A stretch of DNA of 64,000 nucleotides from Pagrus major (taxonomy: Eukaryota; Chordata; Actinopteri; Spariformes; Sparidae), in assembly GCF_040436345.1 (NCBI RefSeq), contig NC_133221.1:25497665-25561664 (forward strand). Direction: 5' to 3'. This document shows, piece after piece, positions 46,868 to 59,905 of the stretch. The notes under the pieces are model-generated. The model saw nothing but the letters and a program-made list of their open reading frames with translations, did not search any database and was not told the DNA's origin. A program made the position numbers and the translations under genes. Numbering within the stretch: position 1 is the first letter of the stretch; every line of letters begins with the position of its first letter.

Positions 46868-49800
46868 GCATTTTTTGTTTGTTCAAATTTATAGGCAAAA
46901 ATAACTTTCAAGTAGTTATGATCCTCTCTGAATCAACAAATCACCCAGCTGCTCCACGTTAGTCTGTAGAATTACATTTGAGCATGTCTGTTTGACCCTC
47001 ACCATGTCCGCTTGTTGTCAAAGAAGAGCACCAGGTAGAGCCTCTCATTGGTCTCCTCCTGCCTCTGCTCCCCCAGACTGAGGACGTCTTTGGGTGGGAC
47101 AGGGATGGGCACCCCATTGTGCAGCAGGCCCTCTTCGGGCATTTCTGGGTCGATGATCTGGAATGAGCGATCAGTCAGTCTAACAGGGTATTCAAGTCTG
47201 TTTCTAGCACTCGAACAACTATTCTATGGTCCAGCGATCTCTTGAATAATGCTTTTTTCCCTTCCTAGATTTGGTCAATATCGTCAAAATCACTTATTTA
47301 AGTGCTTCTCCACCTGTCGACAGCTCATACTAGATTATGCTAATTAGAATAAGGCATTACCAGAGCAGGATAGGAGGGATATCCCCGACACTTGGCCCAC
47401 ACCAGTTCTAGAGGTTCCAGCTCTGTCTCATCCTCAGACACTTGGCTGACATGGCCTGCAAAACAGCAGCAGATGTCATCACCATTTAATGAATAAGAAG
47501 GAAATGACCAGGACATCCATACATACATATTCCCACTAAGATTGGAGAATTATACTTTGTGACACAAAATTCCATTGGAAACATTTCTGAGCATGAGAGA
47601 GGGAAAAGAGGATGACACACAGAGGAAAAAATATAATTTAAATTCAGATGACCATAACACAAGAAAGGAAAAAAAAACAAAACAAAACATACCAGTGTAA
47701 TCTGAGTCTCCATTGACTATCTCCAGGAAGGGAACTTTGGAAAGAGCTGGTTTCCCAAGGCTTCGTTTGGGTGGTGAGCTGCTGTAAGACAGTACATTGT
47801 ATTGTCAATGTGTTGTCAATCATTACAATAACCAAACAGCCACTGACAACAGATACACTATGTCTTACATTTCTTTGTGGAGGACTGGACAAGGGCTGTA
47901 CTCGGAGTCGGACCCGCCGTCTTTGTGCTTGATGAAGCCATTGGTCAGTCCTGAAAGCAAATGAGAGAAATCTCAGAGGAGCTGCTGCAGACAAAAACAA
48001 GACCAGGAGCAAAACTGGACAAAAAGAAAGGATATCTAGGCACACATATCTCTAGTCTCAATGAAAACAACGCAACAGTACGGTGGTGAGAGGACAGCAC
48101 ACATTAATCAGTGATAAGAGTGGGTGCAGGGGTGGAATTGGGCAATATTTGTTTTGTTGATCTGAGGTAGCAGAAAACAAGTTCCTATGCTAGCTTGTTT
48201 CCTCAGAAGGAGGGCTCAGAATATCTGACTGCTACACAAAATTAAAGCTGCAATATGTAATAATTTTAGTTTAAAACATTCAGAAAATCCACTTAAATTA
48301 TACACAGAATGTGAAGAAATAACAGTTTTGACATTACGACTAAGATGTCTATGTATTGCGTTGCAGAGACATCTACTGAAGTTAGCATGCTAACCAGCTA
48401 GCCCTGGCCCTGAAAACCTCTTTCTCCAAGTGGTGCAAAGCTCCTGTGCAAATGCCATAAATGCCAGCACAACCCTCCCCCAGTAGTCCAGCTAGCTGCA
48501 CGATTAACTGAACTAACAAGCTAACTGTAGCTACAGTCATGGATGTATTAACAGAATACAGTTAGCAGCAGTTAGCAGTTACTCCGACGATGAGGTGGCG
48601 ATTTTTTTTACTTAGTGCACCTTTATGTCTGACATTGTAAAATAAGTAACTAGCATTAGCTAGCTAACCTGAAGTGATAAAGAAGATAATAAAAATGGAA
48701 AAAGATTGCTCTGAACAAGTGTGTTCTGAAGACAAGAATGGAGATAAATTTAACTGTAACATCTATAACTGCACTCTAACATGTCATACATCCCTTTGCA
48801 TTTTGTTGCTGTCTGCCATTGTCATCATTGTCAGTCAGCAAACTTTAATGAGCATCATATGTGATCACATCCTAGTGAATGTCTTCAGAGAGAGAGAGAA
48901 ATGTGTAAGATGTCAGTAACTGAGTAAAGCTTCTCACCACTTTCCAGTGTATGATTTGGTGTCTTCTCCAGCTCATTATCTGACATGTCTCGAATGGGGT
49001 TGCATTTTTCATTGAGTGGGGGGGGTCCTGGGCTTTTCTGGGGGGTCTTAGATGGAGTGGAGAAGGGTGTAGAGGATGGGGTACTGGCTGCGGAGTTGGG
49101 TGCTGTTGGGGTGCTGCTTGTACTGTCATCCTGCAGCCCCTTTCCATTCAGCAGCGGGCCGTCTCTCTCTCTTAACAGCTTAGTTACGTTTTTTGCCTTC
49201 TTGAACAACACCGAGGTTCGTCGTCCGACTCCCCCGGTGGTTGGTCGTGGTGGGGCGCTGAGCTCTGGCAGGCCGTTGGCCACCACCTGTCCTTCACTGT
49301 GCAAAATGGGAGGCGGTGACACCGGCCGCTCCTGTGCTTTAGTGCAATTAATGTTCCCTGTGGCGCTGTCTGAGAGGTCATCGTCGAGCTTTAGGCGTTT
49401 GCAGGGCCAGCTGGGGGACTTGGGCTCCCCTGTGATTGGCCGGAGGGTGGGTGGCTCCAGAGGTGCGTCCCCTTGTCGTGGAGGAGGAGCTGGCCCTGTA
49501 GGTTCCAGTGTTGGGGGCGATGTGGATTTAAGGTCTTCTGGAAGATGAGAGGAGAAAAATTAATTCAATTTCACTCTGCGTTTCTTTGCAATGAATGCCC
49601 ATTTAGTATGTAGTGTGATGTGGCGGTGTAGTATTCACACTGGAAAATGGTGTCACTTCATCATGATTTCATTCAGTCTAACCACAGCCCAGAGGGAGTT
49701 GAGGTATTCTGTAGATATGGAGGACCTTATCAAGACGAGTGAGTATATAACTTTGCTCTCACACCTGTACACCAGCAACATGGTAACATGGCAGTTATGA

Positions 49801-52800
49801 CTCAACTGACACAAATCACAGTGTTCTGCTGCTCTCCTCTACGGTACCAAGAGACTTTTTGACTGGACTAGCCTGTAGTCAGAAGTGGGATGATATGGCA
49901 TGACTGTACGTGGCCAATGGAGAGTGGTGAGTCCATGAGAGTGATGTATAAAAGAGGTGCAGACATAGAGTGCACTGGGAGAGAGGAGTTGTGAGGCAGC
50001 CATGGCTAACGAGACTCTGTGGGCCCCTACTTACTAGACTGGAGACAGTGGGGTGGTTGGGGTTGGTGCGTGGGGGGGACCCTGGCTCAATTACCTGAGG
50101 ACAATGTTCCGTTAGCTCATGTTCACAACTGGTCTCATTGAATAAAAGAGGCTTTTAAAGGTTCATGCATTGGCAATTTCATACTGTTGAAACATCACTG
50201 CTTTTCATCACCCACCTTTGTCCAAAGACAAAAGCCCGTTGTCTGCCTTGGCGTCTTTGTCGTCATCTTCCTCGTCATCTTCATCCTCGTCCTCATCATC
50301 TTCTTTCAGATGTCCATTGTGAAGGCTGTTGCGGGGGTGCTGGCCCTGCCTGTAGCGGATGTTGTTGATCTCGCGACGAAGCAGGCGGATGCGTCGAGTT
50401 CGGGCGCCGCTGCATCGCATGGAGGTGACAAAGTCGAGCTTTTCTAACAGCTCCTTCAGCTGTTCGTCCACCGTCATATGAAGCCGGTTGTCTGGATCCA
50501 GCACACTGTCAACTGGACACAACAGGAAGGAGTCAGGAGAAGAGTGAAGATAGCATGCATGTTCCACGAAGTGACGACAAGTATTTTAATTGAGGCTGAT
50601 TCGCTAACCAATGACACATTCGCAAAAGGTGAGTCACATCAGCACTCAACAATACCAAACTTACAAGAAGAAATCAGATTCCCAACACTGACTTGACAAC
50701 TGTACCAGTATTAATATTATTAATTCTATATATATTTATATTATAAAATTACTGGATATGGACAACACTGCTGTGTGCAGTTCGCCATAGCTAGGTAAAC
50801 CGTTTACAGACACTGTATAGTGTCATTACTTAACACAGTTACAACAGAAACAACTTCATTGACACAAAAACAGACCCTGTGAGAAATCTGTCCAAAATAA
50901 CCCAGTTATTGCCCAACAGATGAAAATGTCAGACTGTACTCTAACTCGACTACACAAATGCACAACAGCCTGAAAACAACACATGTACAAAAATAAGACA
51001 TGCATCAGTGCCTTATATTGGCGGCAATGGTGCTAACATGAATGTTACCCACAGGAACAGAAATGTGACTCATTTTAACTCCTCTCATTCAAAACTGAAT
51101 AGAGAACATGTGCCCATTGAGTATTTTATATACACCGATTCCAGGACTGAGGTAAACAATGCTCACTCAGCAGTATTTCATTGAGAAATGCATCACCTAT
51201 TAACAAACAGCCATTCGACACATTTTTGGAGCAGGGGCATTTGGTTCTCAGCTAGAAATAAAAATAAAAAGTGGAAATAGTATTATTTCTATTTAGGTAC
51301 TGTAAGCAAACTCACACTTTAATTCATGTACAGTTTATAATAGGGTCAGTCCATGCCAATTCACCTAGGGCCTCCCAGTTCACGTCATGGATGCTGACAA
51401 CATCTATTAAATTCATGGGATGGTAAAATCCTATAGCTGTACTCCAAATACTTTTTAAGTTATGAATTTTTGAAGCTCGGAGAGTTTGAAATTGTGATAT
51501 AATATGTGTGTTGAGTTTAATTACTAAGATTAATTTTTTTTTTTAATATCTACAGATGAAATAAAACCACCGAATGTGACATTACAGTCAGTGAAAAGTG
51601 TGAAAAAAATCACAAAACAAAACAAGGAATCACAAAAATGCTGAAATATAGTTTAGAGGACCAGACTTCAAAAATCCATAATTAAAAAGTATTTGGAGTA
51701 CAGCTATAGGATTTTGCAAGGTCTCATGAATCAAATGGAAGTTTCAACATGAACTTTTTTCGAGAAAATCCATGACATGAACTGGGAAAAGTTCTGGGTG
51801 ATTTTGGGTGAGTTGGCGTGGAATGACCCAATAGCACATCTGAATCTGAACTAACTTGTAATCCCATCGATTCAACCTTGAGCTGCATTGTATTGATGTA
51901 AATGTTTCTTAATTGCACTTGATCATAGACCATGTATCCCTATAAAGTATTTAATCATACTAGAGGGATACATACTGACCCCTTTCCAAAGTACAACAGA
52001 TGTGTGTTTTCTCCTTTCCTGCGGAGTACCACCACTGTGACTTACCATCCTCCCAGGTGCAGCTGTAGAAGTCTCGTTTCTGTGGTGACTGTGGGAGGAG
52101 CATGCCAGTGTCCAGGTCCAGGCCGGTGTTGGTGGCTTGTCGTTGGGCATGGCGCAGTACGGCTCCTCCTAGGTCTCGAAGACGCAGTGCTGCCCGGTGG
52201 AAGACTGTGTCCTTGGCATTGTAGAGGAGGCAGTTAGACACCATCAGGTTGAAGTCGGCCTCCAGGTCAGCCACTGAGCGGTAGGCGTGACCCTCCAGCT
52301 TAGTGAGCATAGTGGAAAAGTCCATGGGCTGGCTGATGAACTCCAGGTAATCTGGGACCTGAGGACGAGACAGAATGATAGAAGTTAATGAGGAGAATGG
52401 ACAATGTAGGCAACTAAAATCCACCTCAGCAGAAGCGTAAAGAAGTGGACAGGTGAAAAAAGTTAGTCAAGGTTAATTGCTGAGCAGTTTTAATGACTTT
52501 ATTTCTAACGTTCAAGAGAGCTGCGAGGTGGGAGGGGTGCACTGATTCCAGAAATATTTACCATTTGTTTTTCCCATTGACAAAAATACTTTTACAGCTC
52601 CCAGTTAAATGAGCATTAGAGAATATTAAGAACTGGGTTATTGGATAATAAATTCAAAAAGGACAAGTTTGAGTGCATAAACACTTCAGGGGAGAGTTAA
52701 GCTCCAAAGGTGCATTTCAGCAACATAAATAAATACATACATTCTGCCACATGCCCTATTAACAGTGGGAAGGATCTAAAGATTACACTGTTGATCAAAC

Positions 52801-55800
52801 TGATTTCCAATTTGCAGCTCAAATCCGTTCACATTTAATTTAAGGATTCAGCATCAATGAAGCCTGTTGTATCTTTAGTTAATTCATGCTTTTGACTGCC
52901 TTTTTCTCCATACCAACAGAGGCCAAGGACAAAGTTAAATCATTTGAATTGGTGTTAAGAACATAAACTAAGGCTGCACGATATTGGAAAAAACTGACAT
53001 TGCGATTTATTTATTTTTTGCGATATATATTGCGATATTGAAAAATAGAAGAATTTTCACCAGATGACTTGAATAGCTCTATTTGGAAAGAATTTGGTTG
53101 ATTCACCATGATACCACTGTATTCATATAATACCCTTCTATTAATCCAAGCTAAGGTCAATGATCTAATGTCATACTCTAAAATGGGGGGGGGGGGGGTT
53201 CATCTGTAATTGCAGCCGTTTTTTGAATTTATTTTGAAATACGTGCTTTTATTTTTAAATGAGACAAACTGGAAGTGGTATCTGTTAGCTCCGTAAGCTT
53301 CACGCAGAGACTGAAGAGCACCTGTAGTGGTGATGTTACCTTGTTAGTTCGGTTTTCTTTTTTATCACTCCATGCTTCTTGGTGTTTGCTACAGCTGTGT
53401 GCACGTGGCTTTATGAGAAGTTTATGTTGAAGAAACATATGTTTTGACTGTGAAGATTGCCTCTGGGGGATGACTCTGCCGTTGGTTGAGAAGCAGGCTA
53501 AAGTGGTCAGTATTACCCTATGTATTCTTTATCGGTATTAGTTACAGTGTTAAGCAATGCTATTTCTGTAATGATTGCAATAGCTGATGTTGTCTTTTAT
53601 TTTGTTTAGCTGAACTTTAGTTCTACGGTGTCAATAAACATCTGTGAAGGAAGCTGGAGTCTAGCATTCAATCAATGGGCGGCATATCATCCGTTCATCT
53701 GATCAAAATAGAGCATTAGGGATGGAAGTCTCTTTAGCCAGCCTGTTGTGCAGTGCATTATAGGTGGAATAAGATGATGCACAGAAGAGAAAAAAATGCA
53801 ACAGTGACACTTTTGACACTGTAGTGGACTTAGCATTTAAGCTAGAGATTTCAATGAATCTGTTGATACCAAATACACCATGCTGGCTTACTGGGAAAGG
53901 GGTGAAACGTCGCTCCAAAGTTGAACTGTTTTACCGCGAGTGAACTTTGAAGGGGGGACTTTTAATATCGCATGTCCTGCGATGTGACTATCGCGCACGC
54001 GCACATTGTGATGGCGATGTTCAAACGATATATCGTGCAGTCCTAACATAAACCTACAGGGTCTTTACATTATCTGGCAGAGCCCTGTGTTTCTTTGTTC
54101 AGTAACATTGGCCATGTCATTTAAAGAATCCTTGAAATGGGATAAAGAATGGGGAGAAACACTCCTCCTCTCTATTTAAATGCACCAGGTCTCCGTGTTG
54201 TAACAGTGAAATCACCTCCTTAATGTTGACTGGTTGTGCAAAAATCTGGGCTGTGTCCTTTTCCTGTAGCTGCTCCAGAGTGGAGCGGAGCAGCACCAAC
54301 ATCGGAGTCAACTGCATCTCCAGAGCGGCCTGGTGAACTTTGACCTGTAGTTAACAGAGGATATGCATGTGATGTCAGTATACATGGAAACTGCAACCAT
54401 AAAGAATTCAGACACAAGTTTTTACAGACTGTGAAAGGCTAAAAAGATGAGAAGCAATGTGAAGCCCATGCATGTGACAGGCTGTGTTTTGTAAACCAAC
54501 AAAAGACAATGGTTTGCTATATGAAATGTGATAACATCAAAATATTCCTAAAAAGATTTCCACTGGCTGTTCACTACATCATATGTGTAATTGTCAATTG
54601 TGATGGCTTTTGTTTTATTCTCAGTATAGAAGCTCTAGCCATTCATAGCAGCCACCTGCTGGTTTGTTGTGGCACTCAGTTGGTTTAAGGGGACAGTACC
54701 ACATGAAAAAGACAAGTCAATTTATGACAGGCAAAGAAAAGGGAGCTTTTAGCCATTGTTTGGATTGAACCGCTTAGAGAGATGACAGGAGATGGGGGGG
54801 AGGGGGGGAGAGGGAGAGCGAGAGAAAGAGAGGATGACAGAAAAGGTCCACAGGTTGGAATAGAACCCAGGCTGCTGCTGCTGAGGACTCAGCCTCCAAA
54901 CATGGGCCGCACGCTCTACGAGGGCGCCCAACACTTAAAGTTTTAAATGCTTGTTTATTTATGCACTTTAGATCTTCAACATTTCTGAGACTAATCCATG
55001 TATATTACCTGTTCTCGTTTGAGTTTCTCCCTCTTGCGGATGAGCTCCACCAACAGCCTGGCTTTTTCAAGGTCATGCCGCAGCTTCTGCCAGTATCTCA
55101 GTGCTTCTCTTGCAGCAGAAACCTTCTCATCCACCTCAGGCTACAAATTTACAACAAATGTTCTTATGTTCATTGAATAAACATTGTAGAAGACATGTAT
55201 CTCAATGTAATTATCTGAGTACAAATATATTCACAGAGCATCAAAAGTTTAGTTATGTGTCCTGCCCTGACCTGTTCAGTAGTCCTTTGGGATTGGATGT
55301 TACAGTGCAAACGCCGGACCAGCGGCACACCGTTCCTCGACTGACGCTTCAATAACCAGTAATTGTGCAGCCTCTGCATGAACTGGTTTTTCCTCTGGAA
55401 AATGATTCCTTTGCAGATGATATTCAGCCTGTACAACAAAAAAAGAATTGCAAGTTGGTACAATCAACATGAATGACATCAGCTCAGGACCTCTGCCAGA
55501 GAACAGTTTCTCATAAATTTACACTCATGCTTATTTAAAGTAGCTATCAAATCCAAAAATCTCCACCAAAACAGTGCTTTTAAAATGGATTTGCTTGATG
55601 TTTTGTGCTTCTCTAGGTGTGTTATAAATTTGCTGAAAAACATCCTGGCCAAAATAAATAAATAAAAATAGTTTTTTATTTTTAATAATTGTTGAACAAC
55701 AACAAAAGCACAGCATTTCAGTTAATTCAAAATAAAGGAAAATCTAACCTGCTTGTGGGGATCTGAGGCACTATCACTTGTGCTGGTGACTCTGGGCTCT

Positions 55801-57268
55801 TCTTCCCTTTCTTTTTATCTGTCTTGGCATCATCTTCAGACTTTCTGCCTTTTTTCGGTGTTACAGGACCCTCTGTGTAAGCACTCCGTCCTCTACTCGC
55901 CCTCCCTCTGCTACCCACCACCCTTCCTTCACTCTCCTCATCTGAGCCGGTCTCTTGTCCTGGTGGCGAATGGGCCTCACAAAACGCTGTTTTCTTAACA
56001 GAGAACGTGGTCCCGTTCACGTTCGTTTCTCGCACAGGATCGATCTTCATAAACAAGCCAGCACGCTGGGCACACGTGACATGAAACGCGGTGTAACAGT
56101 TGGCCTTGTGGCACTGAATTGATGCACCACGGCCTTTTTGCTTACACAGGTAGCAGGTCAGTTTCCAGCGTGCTGGGGGAATGTTATTGACCCCTTCCAC
56201 TGGTTCTAGAAACACTGTGTTGGCAAAGCAGACTTCAGGGATCCAGATGGCACAGACCACATGTGCCCAGCGTCCATCACTTGTCTGCTTGAAGGCGCCG
56301 CCCCGGTTCGGACATAGAACACAGTCAACAGGTTTCTGAGGGGACTGGAGGCAGCAGCGGCACAGCCACTGGCCCTCGGGGATGTAGGGCACTCCGTAAC
56401 ACTCCTGGTGCACAGCCAGGTTGCAGGAGTCGCAGAAGAGGATGACGTTGCTGTTGAGGCACTCATCATCCAGGCACACGCAGCAGAAGGCATCGTCGTC
56501 AATAGTGCTCTGAGAGGGCGCCCGACTGCGGGCTTCCTGGTACGCCTCCTCCTCTAGCCGGTCCACCAGCAGCTCAAAGGTGTCTGGTGAGACAGCTGAG
56601 TATCCCTCTGATGTTCGGCCAGCATTTACCATCTCAAGCCAGGCAGTGTCCTCTTCGTCCATGTCATATTCTGCCTCAGCTTCCTGCTCCTCAGCTGAGC
56701 GTTCAATGTAACGGTAATATGCCGTAGGCAGAGGAGGTGCCTCGACTGGTGTAAAGGTTTCTAGAACGTGAAACTTAGGTTCAGGGAGGGTCATGTGGTG
56801 ATTGTGTGATGCATTCACCTTTTCAGGTGTTTGCGGATGTGAATTGGGGCAGTGGTTCTTGGAAGGTGGTGGCGATTTGACTGGAGGACATTTTGAGTCT
56901 TTCCTGCGACCTCTAGGTGTAACAGGTTTGCGGACTGTTTGGGCACTGCTGGTAGGAGATGATGACTGCTCACTGTTCTCCTTGTTGCTGTTACACTCAC
57001 TAATGTCCTGAGCCATCATCTCGTCATCGGTGATGACCTCCAAGGGCTCCAGAATAGAGATGCGGTGAAGCCTGCCATCCAGTTCCACCTCCACCACCTT
57101 CTGGGCCTGTGCGTATGTCAGGGTTTCTCTGCTTGGAGAGGCTTTGAGGCTGTAAGGGGATGGGGATCGTTGGCGGGCACCCCCACGCCCACCAACTGTC
57201 CCATTGGACTTCTTGACATCAGCTCCACCTCCTGCAGCCACCTGGCCTTTTCGACGTGGCTTCCTCAT
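46417..57268 (-). CDS. brpf3: Bromodomain and PHD finger-containing protein 3
   Basis: Scaffold of MYST acetyltransferase complexes (HBO1/KAT7, also MOZ/MORF) acting on histone H3 (family knowledge). Coding exons in transcript order: 57268-55749, 55428-55272, 55140-55009, 54344-54216, 52358-52046, 50512-50216, 49537-48938, 47950-47869, 47781-47693, 47455-47361, 47157-47003, 46600-46417. All have GT/AG borders and consistent phase, giving 1250 aa (human BRPF3 1205). The N-terminus MRKPRRK plus [19 protein letters not shown], and [15 protein letters not shown], distinguish it from BRPF1 and BRD1. First PHD finger about residues 261-308 ([22 protein letters not shown]), zinc knuckle and second PHD about 312-435, bromodomain about 610-720 ([28 protein letters not shown]), acidic linker, PWWP about 1115-1210 ([15 protein letters not shown]), C-terminus [12 protein letters not shown]...ASNYL. 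Confidence 0.97.
46797..46865 (+). repeat. (AC)n microsatellite in last brpf3 intron
   Basis: About 70 bases of AC repeats, inside the intron 46601-47002. Confidence 0.97.
48242..48625 (-). mobile_element. GGTGCAATATG-family MITE in brpf3 intron
   Basis: TTAAAGCTGCAATATGTAAT at the left and CTTAGTGCACCTTTA at the right are the inverted termini. The body has GTTAGCATGCTAACCAGCTA and GTAGCTACAGTCATGGATG, shared in inverted sense with the 38960 copy. About 384 bp, non-coding. Confidence 0.72.
51344..51829 (+). mobile_element. Foldback DNA element in brpf3 intron
   Basis: GGTCAGTCCATGCCAA at the left pairs with TTGGCGTGGAATGACCC at the right. Inside, ATCCTATAGCTGTACTCCAA is an inverted copy of TTGGAGTACAGCTATAGGAT. 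The arms of well over 100 bp enclose AT-rich sequence. A 5-bp AATAG flanks both sides (51339-51343 overlapping the first base, and 51830-51834). No coding content. Confidence 0.75.
52969..54045 (+). mobile_element. Non-autonomous hAT-like element in brpf3 bromodomain intron
   Basis: It starts TAAGGCTGCACGATAT and ends ATATCGTGCAGTCCTA, inverted termini with few mismatches, flanked by a perfect 8-bp duplication ACATAAAC (52961-52968 and 54046-54053). The ends hold repeated GCGATAT-type motifs. It is 1077 bp, with no transposase frame, and contains a run of 14 G (53185-53198). It makes up over half of the intron between the two exons encoding the bromodomain. Confidence 0.9.
54780..54835 (+). 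repeat. Purine-rich, G-run tract in brpf3 intron
   Basis: GATGGGGGGGAGGGGGGGAG followed by GAGA-rich sequence; purine on the plus strand, hence polypyrimidine on the transcribed-sense strand of brpf3. Confidence 0.8.
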
Positions 57269-58475
57269 AGGCCACCAATCACACGTTCCCTCCTGTGGGT
57301 TTAAAAAACATAATATTATTATACTACAACTGTGCTATCAGACTTTAATAAATATAGTATATACAATATATTCTTGTACTTTATACAAAAACATTGTGGA
57401 TAGTATTAAAAATAAGCATTTGATGGTGCTACAGTAGAATATGAAAATGTTTTGCCATTTTTCCACCTTTGATGGATAGCACTCTATTATGTTACATTAA
57501 AAAAAAGACAATGCCCAAGCTAAAATGTTTTGCTGTGTTATCTTAAGGAATTGTCCAGTTATTAACTTATTCATATCCAGCCAGATTGACTATCACAGCT
57601 TAATTTCCCAGTGAGATCATAATATAATATTTACAGGACAAAACAAAATCTCATACCATTGCTGTAACAATGGCATGGAAATAAGACTTGAAGATGCTTA
57701 ACGTAATTTGACATTCTTGACATATTGAGTCATTCAAAAAATCTCTGTCGTGAGTTGTATTTTACTGCAGTGTTTAGGCAGGACTATAGTCAGCATCACC
57801 TGTGGTGTAAAACATTCCTTCACACACATCAACTCGCGTAACTCTTACTCACTCAATCAGTACAGGGAAAGACAAATGTACTGACAGCTGTCAATCTGAA
57901 GGTTAGATTTTATTGTCAAAATACACACGGCCAGTAAAGAAAAATAATCTGTAATTAGATTCTTCTCGACTTTATCTCATAAAATGTTGGCAACTACTAT
58001 CAGGGCAGCCCACAACAGAAGGGCTCGTCCAATCAGCTTTCAGGGTGGTTTGACTGATCCACCCCAGAGCCAATCAGCTTTAAGAGTACCGCGGTCTCAA
58101 CTGCTCGGTGTCCTTATTTCAGGAGTAAAATGTCAGCCATATTTACAGTTTTCAAATTATGTTAAATGCTCTCCTACGGCTTAATGTTAGAAGCAGGTTT
58201 GTAATATCGAAGCAGTGCTTCATATGTTCAAGTTGGGATGAGAAAGGCTCTCTGACATAAAGGTGCGGAGACAAGTAAGGCAGTTGGAGATACCAGCTAA
58301 CAGCTAGCCAACCTGCTAACTTTAACAAATGGGCAGTACCAACGTTAGCAGGCTTGATATTTTTTAACGTTGACAAGGCGCTAAACAAGTTAAACTGTTC
58401 CTAGCTAAAATGGAGTTAAAAGTTATGAGCCACTTTATAATAAAGGAACAGTAGGTAGCAAACTTCCACCTTACC
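57269..58475 (-). other. brpf3 5' UTR, first intron and non-coding first exon donor
   Basis: The first coding exon opens at 57292 after the acceptor ACCCACAG. On the minus strand a strong donor TAATAG/gtaagg lies at 58475/58474, giving a non-coding exon 1 that begins upstream (higher coordinate) and an intron of about 1.2 kb. Two CCAATCAGCTTT boxes (58029-58040 and 58070-58081) lie in this intron. Confidence 0.6.
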
Positions 58476-58700
58476 TATTATGGCAACTGAGTGACACAGG
58501 TAGCTCGACAGCCGGCGGTCTGAAGCCGCTTCTACAGTAATGGTTGCCTAGCCAGCCGCCTTACTTGCTGTAGTCCTGGAGCTAATAGCTACCGTTAGCC
58601 AGCTACAGTTTGCTGGCACAGCCGGTCTATTTCGCCAATTTATAACGCTTCCGTTTCTCCACAACGCGGCGTTTGGGAGGCAAGAAGTCAATCCCAAAGG
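58476..58700 (-). promoter_or_regulatory. Likely brpf3 core promoter and exon 1
   Basis: The minus strand here has ACGGAAGC (58654-58647, ETS-type), TATAAAT (58644-58638), TTGGCGAAA (E2F-like, about 58639-58631) and several CpGs, in an otherwise AT-rich region. The combination is typical of housekeeping vertebrate promoters. The exact start site is not determined by the sequence. Confidence 0.5.
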
Positions 58701-59880
58701 TTTACTGAGAATACAAGTGGTAAACTTGCATTAATAATCTGAGAAACAGCTTATTGTCGACCCAATTTTGTGAGAAGGAGAAATAGTAGCCTCCTTCGGC
58801 TAGCTGGCTAGCTATTTGGGTCTAGAGTATGTGCTAAATCGAAGTGAGCCAAAGTGAAAACACAAGACTTCCGGATACATTTTTCAAAATAAAGTCCTTG
58901 TTGGAGTCAATGTTTAAACAGCTAAAAATGATTACATTTAACGTGAGACCGAATTAAATTACATCAAGTTTTCTCCCCTGCTAACACGTCGCTTTCACAT
59001 TATTTAATTGCAGTACGGTACAGTCATTGGCAGAGTGCTTTAACATTAGTTATAGATACATTGAAAAACGTAGGTAAACACTGGCAGCACTATGGAGGGA
59101 GGCCTAGCAATTTGGTGGACTACAAAGCGCAGATATTAGTTCCCACACCTTTTATTTACAGATTTATATTTTGTAATTGACTTGATGCACCAGAATTCAA
59201 TATATTACTACTTTACATATTATATTTATTGCTTTTAAGTAGTATTTTAGTGTTATCTTACTATTTTTCTGCTAGAAAACGCTATTTTCTTGGGATGTTT
59301 GATCGTCTTGCATCCCTCCATAGTGCATGTAATGTTTTGAGTGTTTTGAGTTATCTAACTCAAAAATCTATCTTCTAACTTGAAATCGTGTATTTGTCAA
59401 CTTCAATTTGGTTACTTGTCACTTTCTATGGGAAAACTTTAGACAAATTATTTTAAAACGATGTGATGCTTTTTCCTCAGTCTCGATCGGACAAATAGTT
59501 GCACAAAATGAGAGAACACTTAACTCATATAGTTATTTGAATAATTGTATGCTTTTATTTTGACGTTGAAATGTCTCACTTCCGCTTTCATGGTAGCCTG
59601 TGGGCTACCTTGATAACAGCAGATTGATACAAGTTTAGCCGGCCCCCTGAACGTCACCAGGCCATGATTTTCGCGCGCAAGCCACTTAACAGGGTCAATG
59701 ACAGATCACAGTTTGTGCTGATCCTGGTGCATCTTTACTCTTTCTAAATGTGTAGTTTTAAATCCAAACAAGCCCTTTCAAAACAGTGCCCTGAACTAAA
59801 CCCTGATGGTTTTCTTTGGAGTAGAAACCTGATACCTGGTCCTGTCACCACATGTACATAAAGCATGTGCACACACATGC
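58701..59880. other. Intergenic spacer between brpf3 and mapk13
   Basis: Unique AT-rich sequence, with another ETS-like ACTTCCGG near 58868. No exon was recognised on either strand. Confidence 0.55.
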
Positions 59881-59899
59881 AGGCTTGTGGATTGAATTG

Positions 59900-59905
59900 T
59901 TTATT
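59900..59905 (-). terminator. Candidate polyadenylation signal of mapk13
   Basis: TTTATT on the plus strand is AATAAA on the minus strand, about 1.14 kb beyond the mapk13 stop codon. Sequence from here to 61040 is taken as the 3' UTR. Confidence 0.45.

Noticed and set aside
49985-50110. Possible extra brpf3 exon (C-rich on the minus strand)
   Set aside because: No frame-compatible acceptor and donor pair was found, and the flanking exons already join in phase.
46417-57268. Call as brd1 or brpf1
   Set aside because: MRKPRRK N-terminus, [12 protein letters not shown]-like block and C-terminal sequence match BRPF3.
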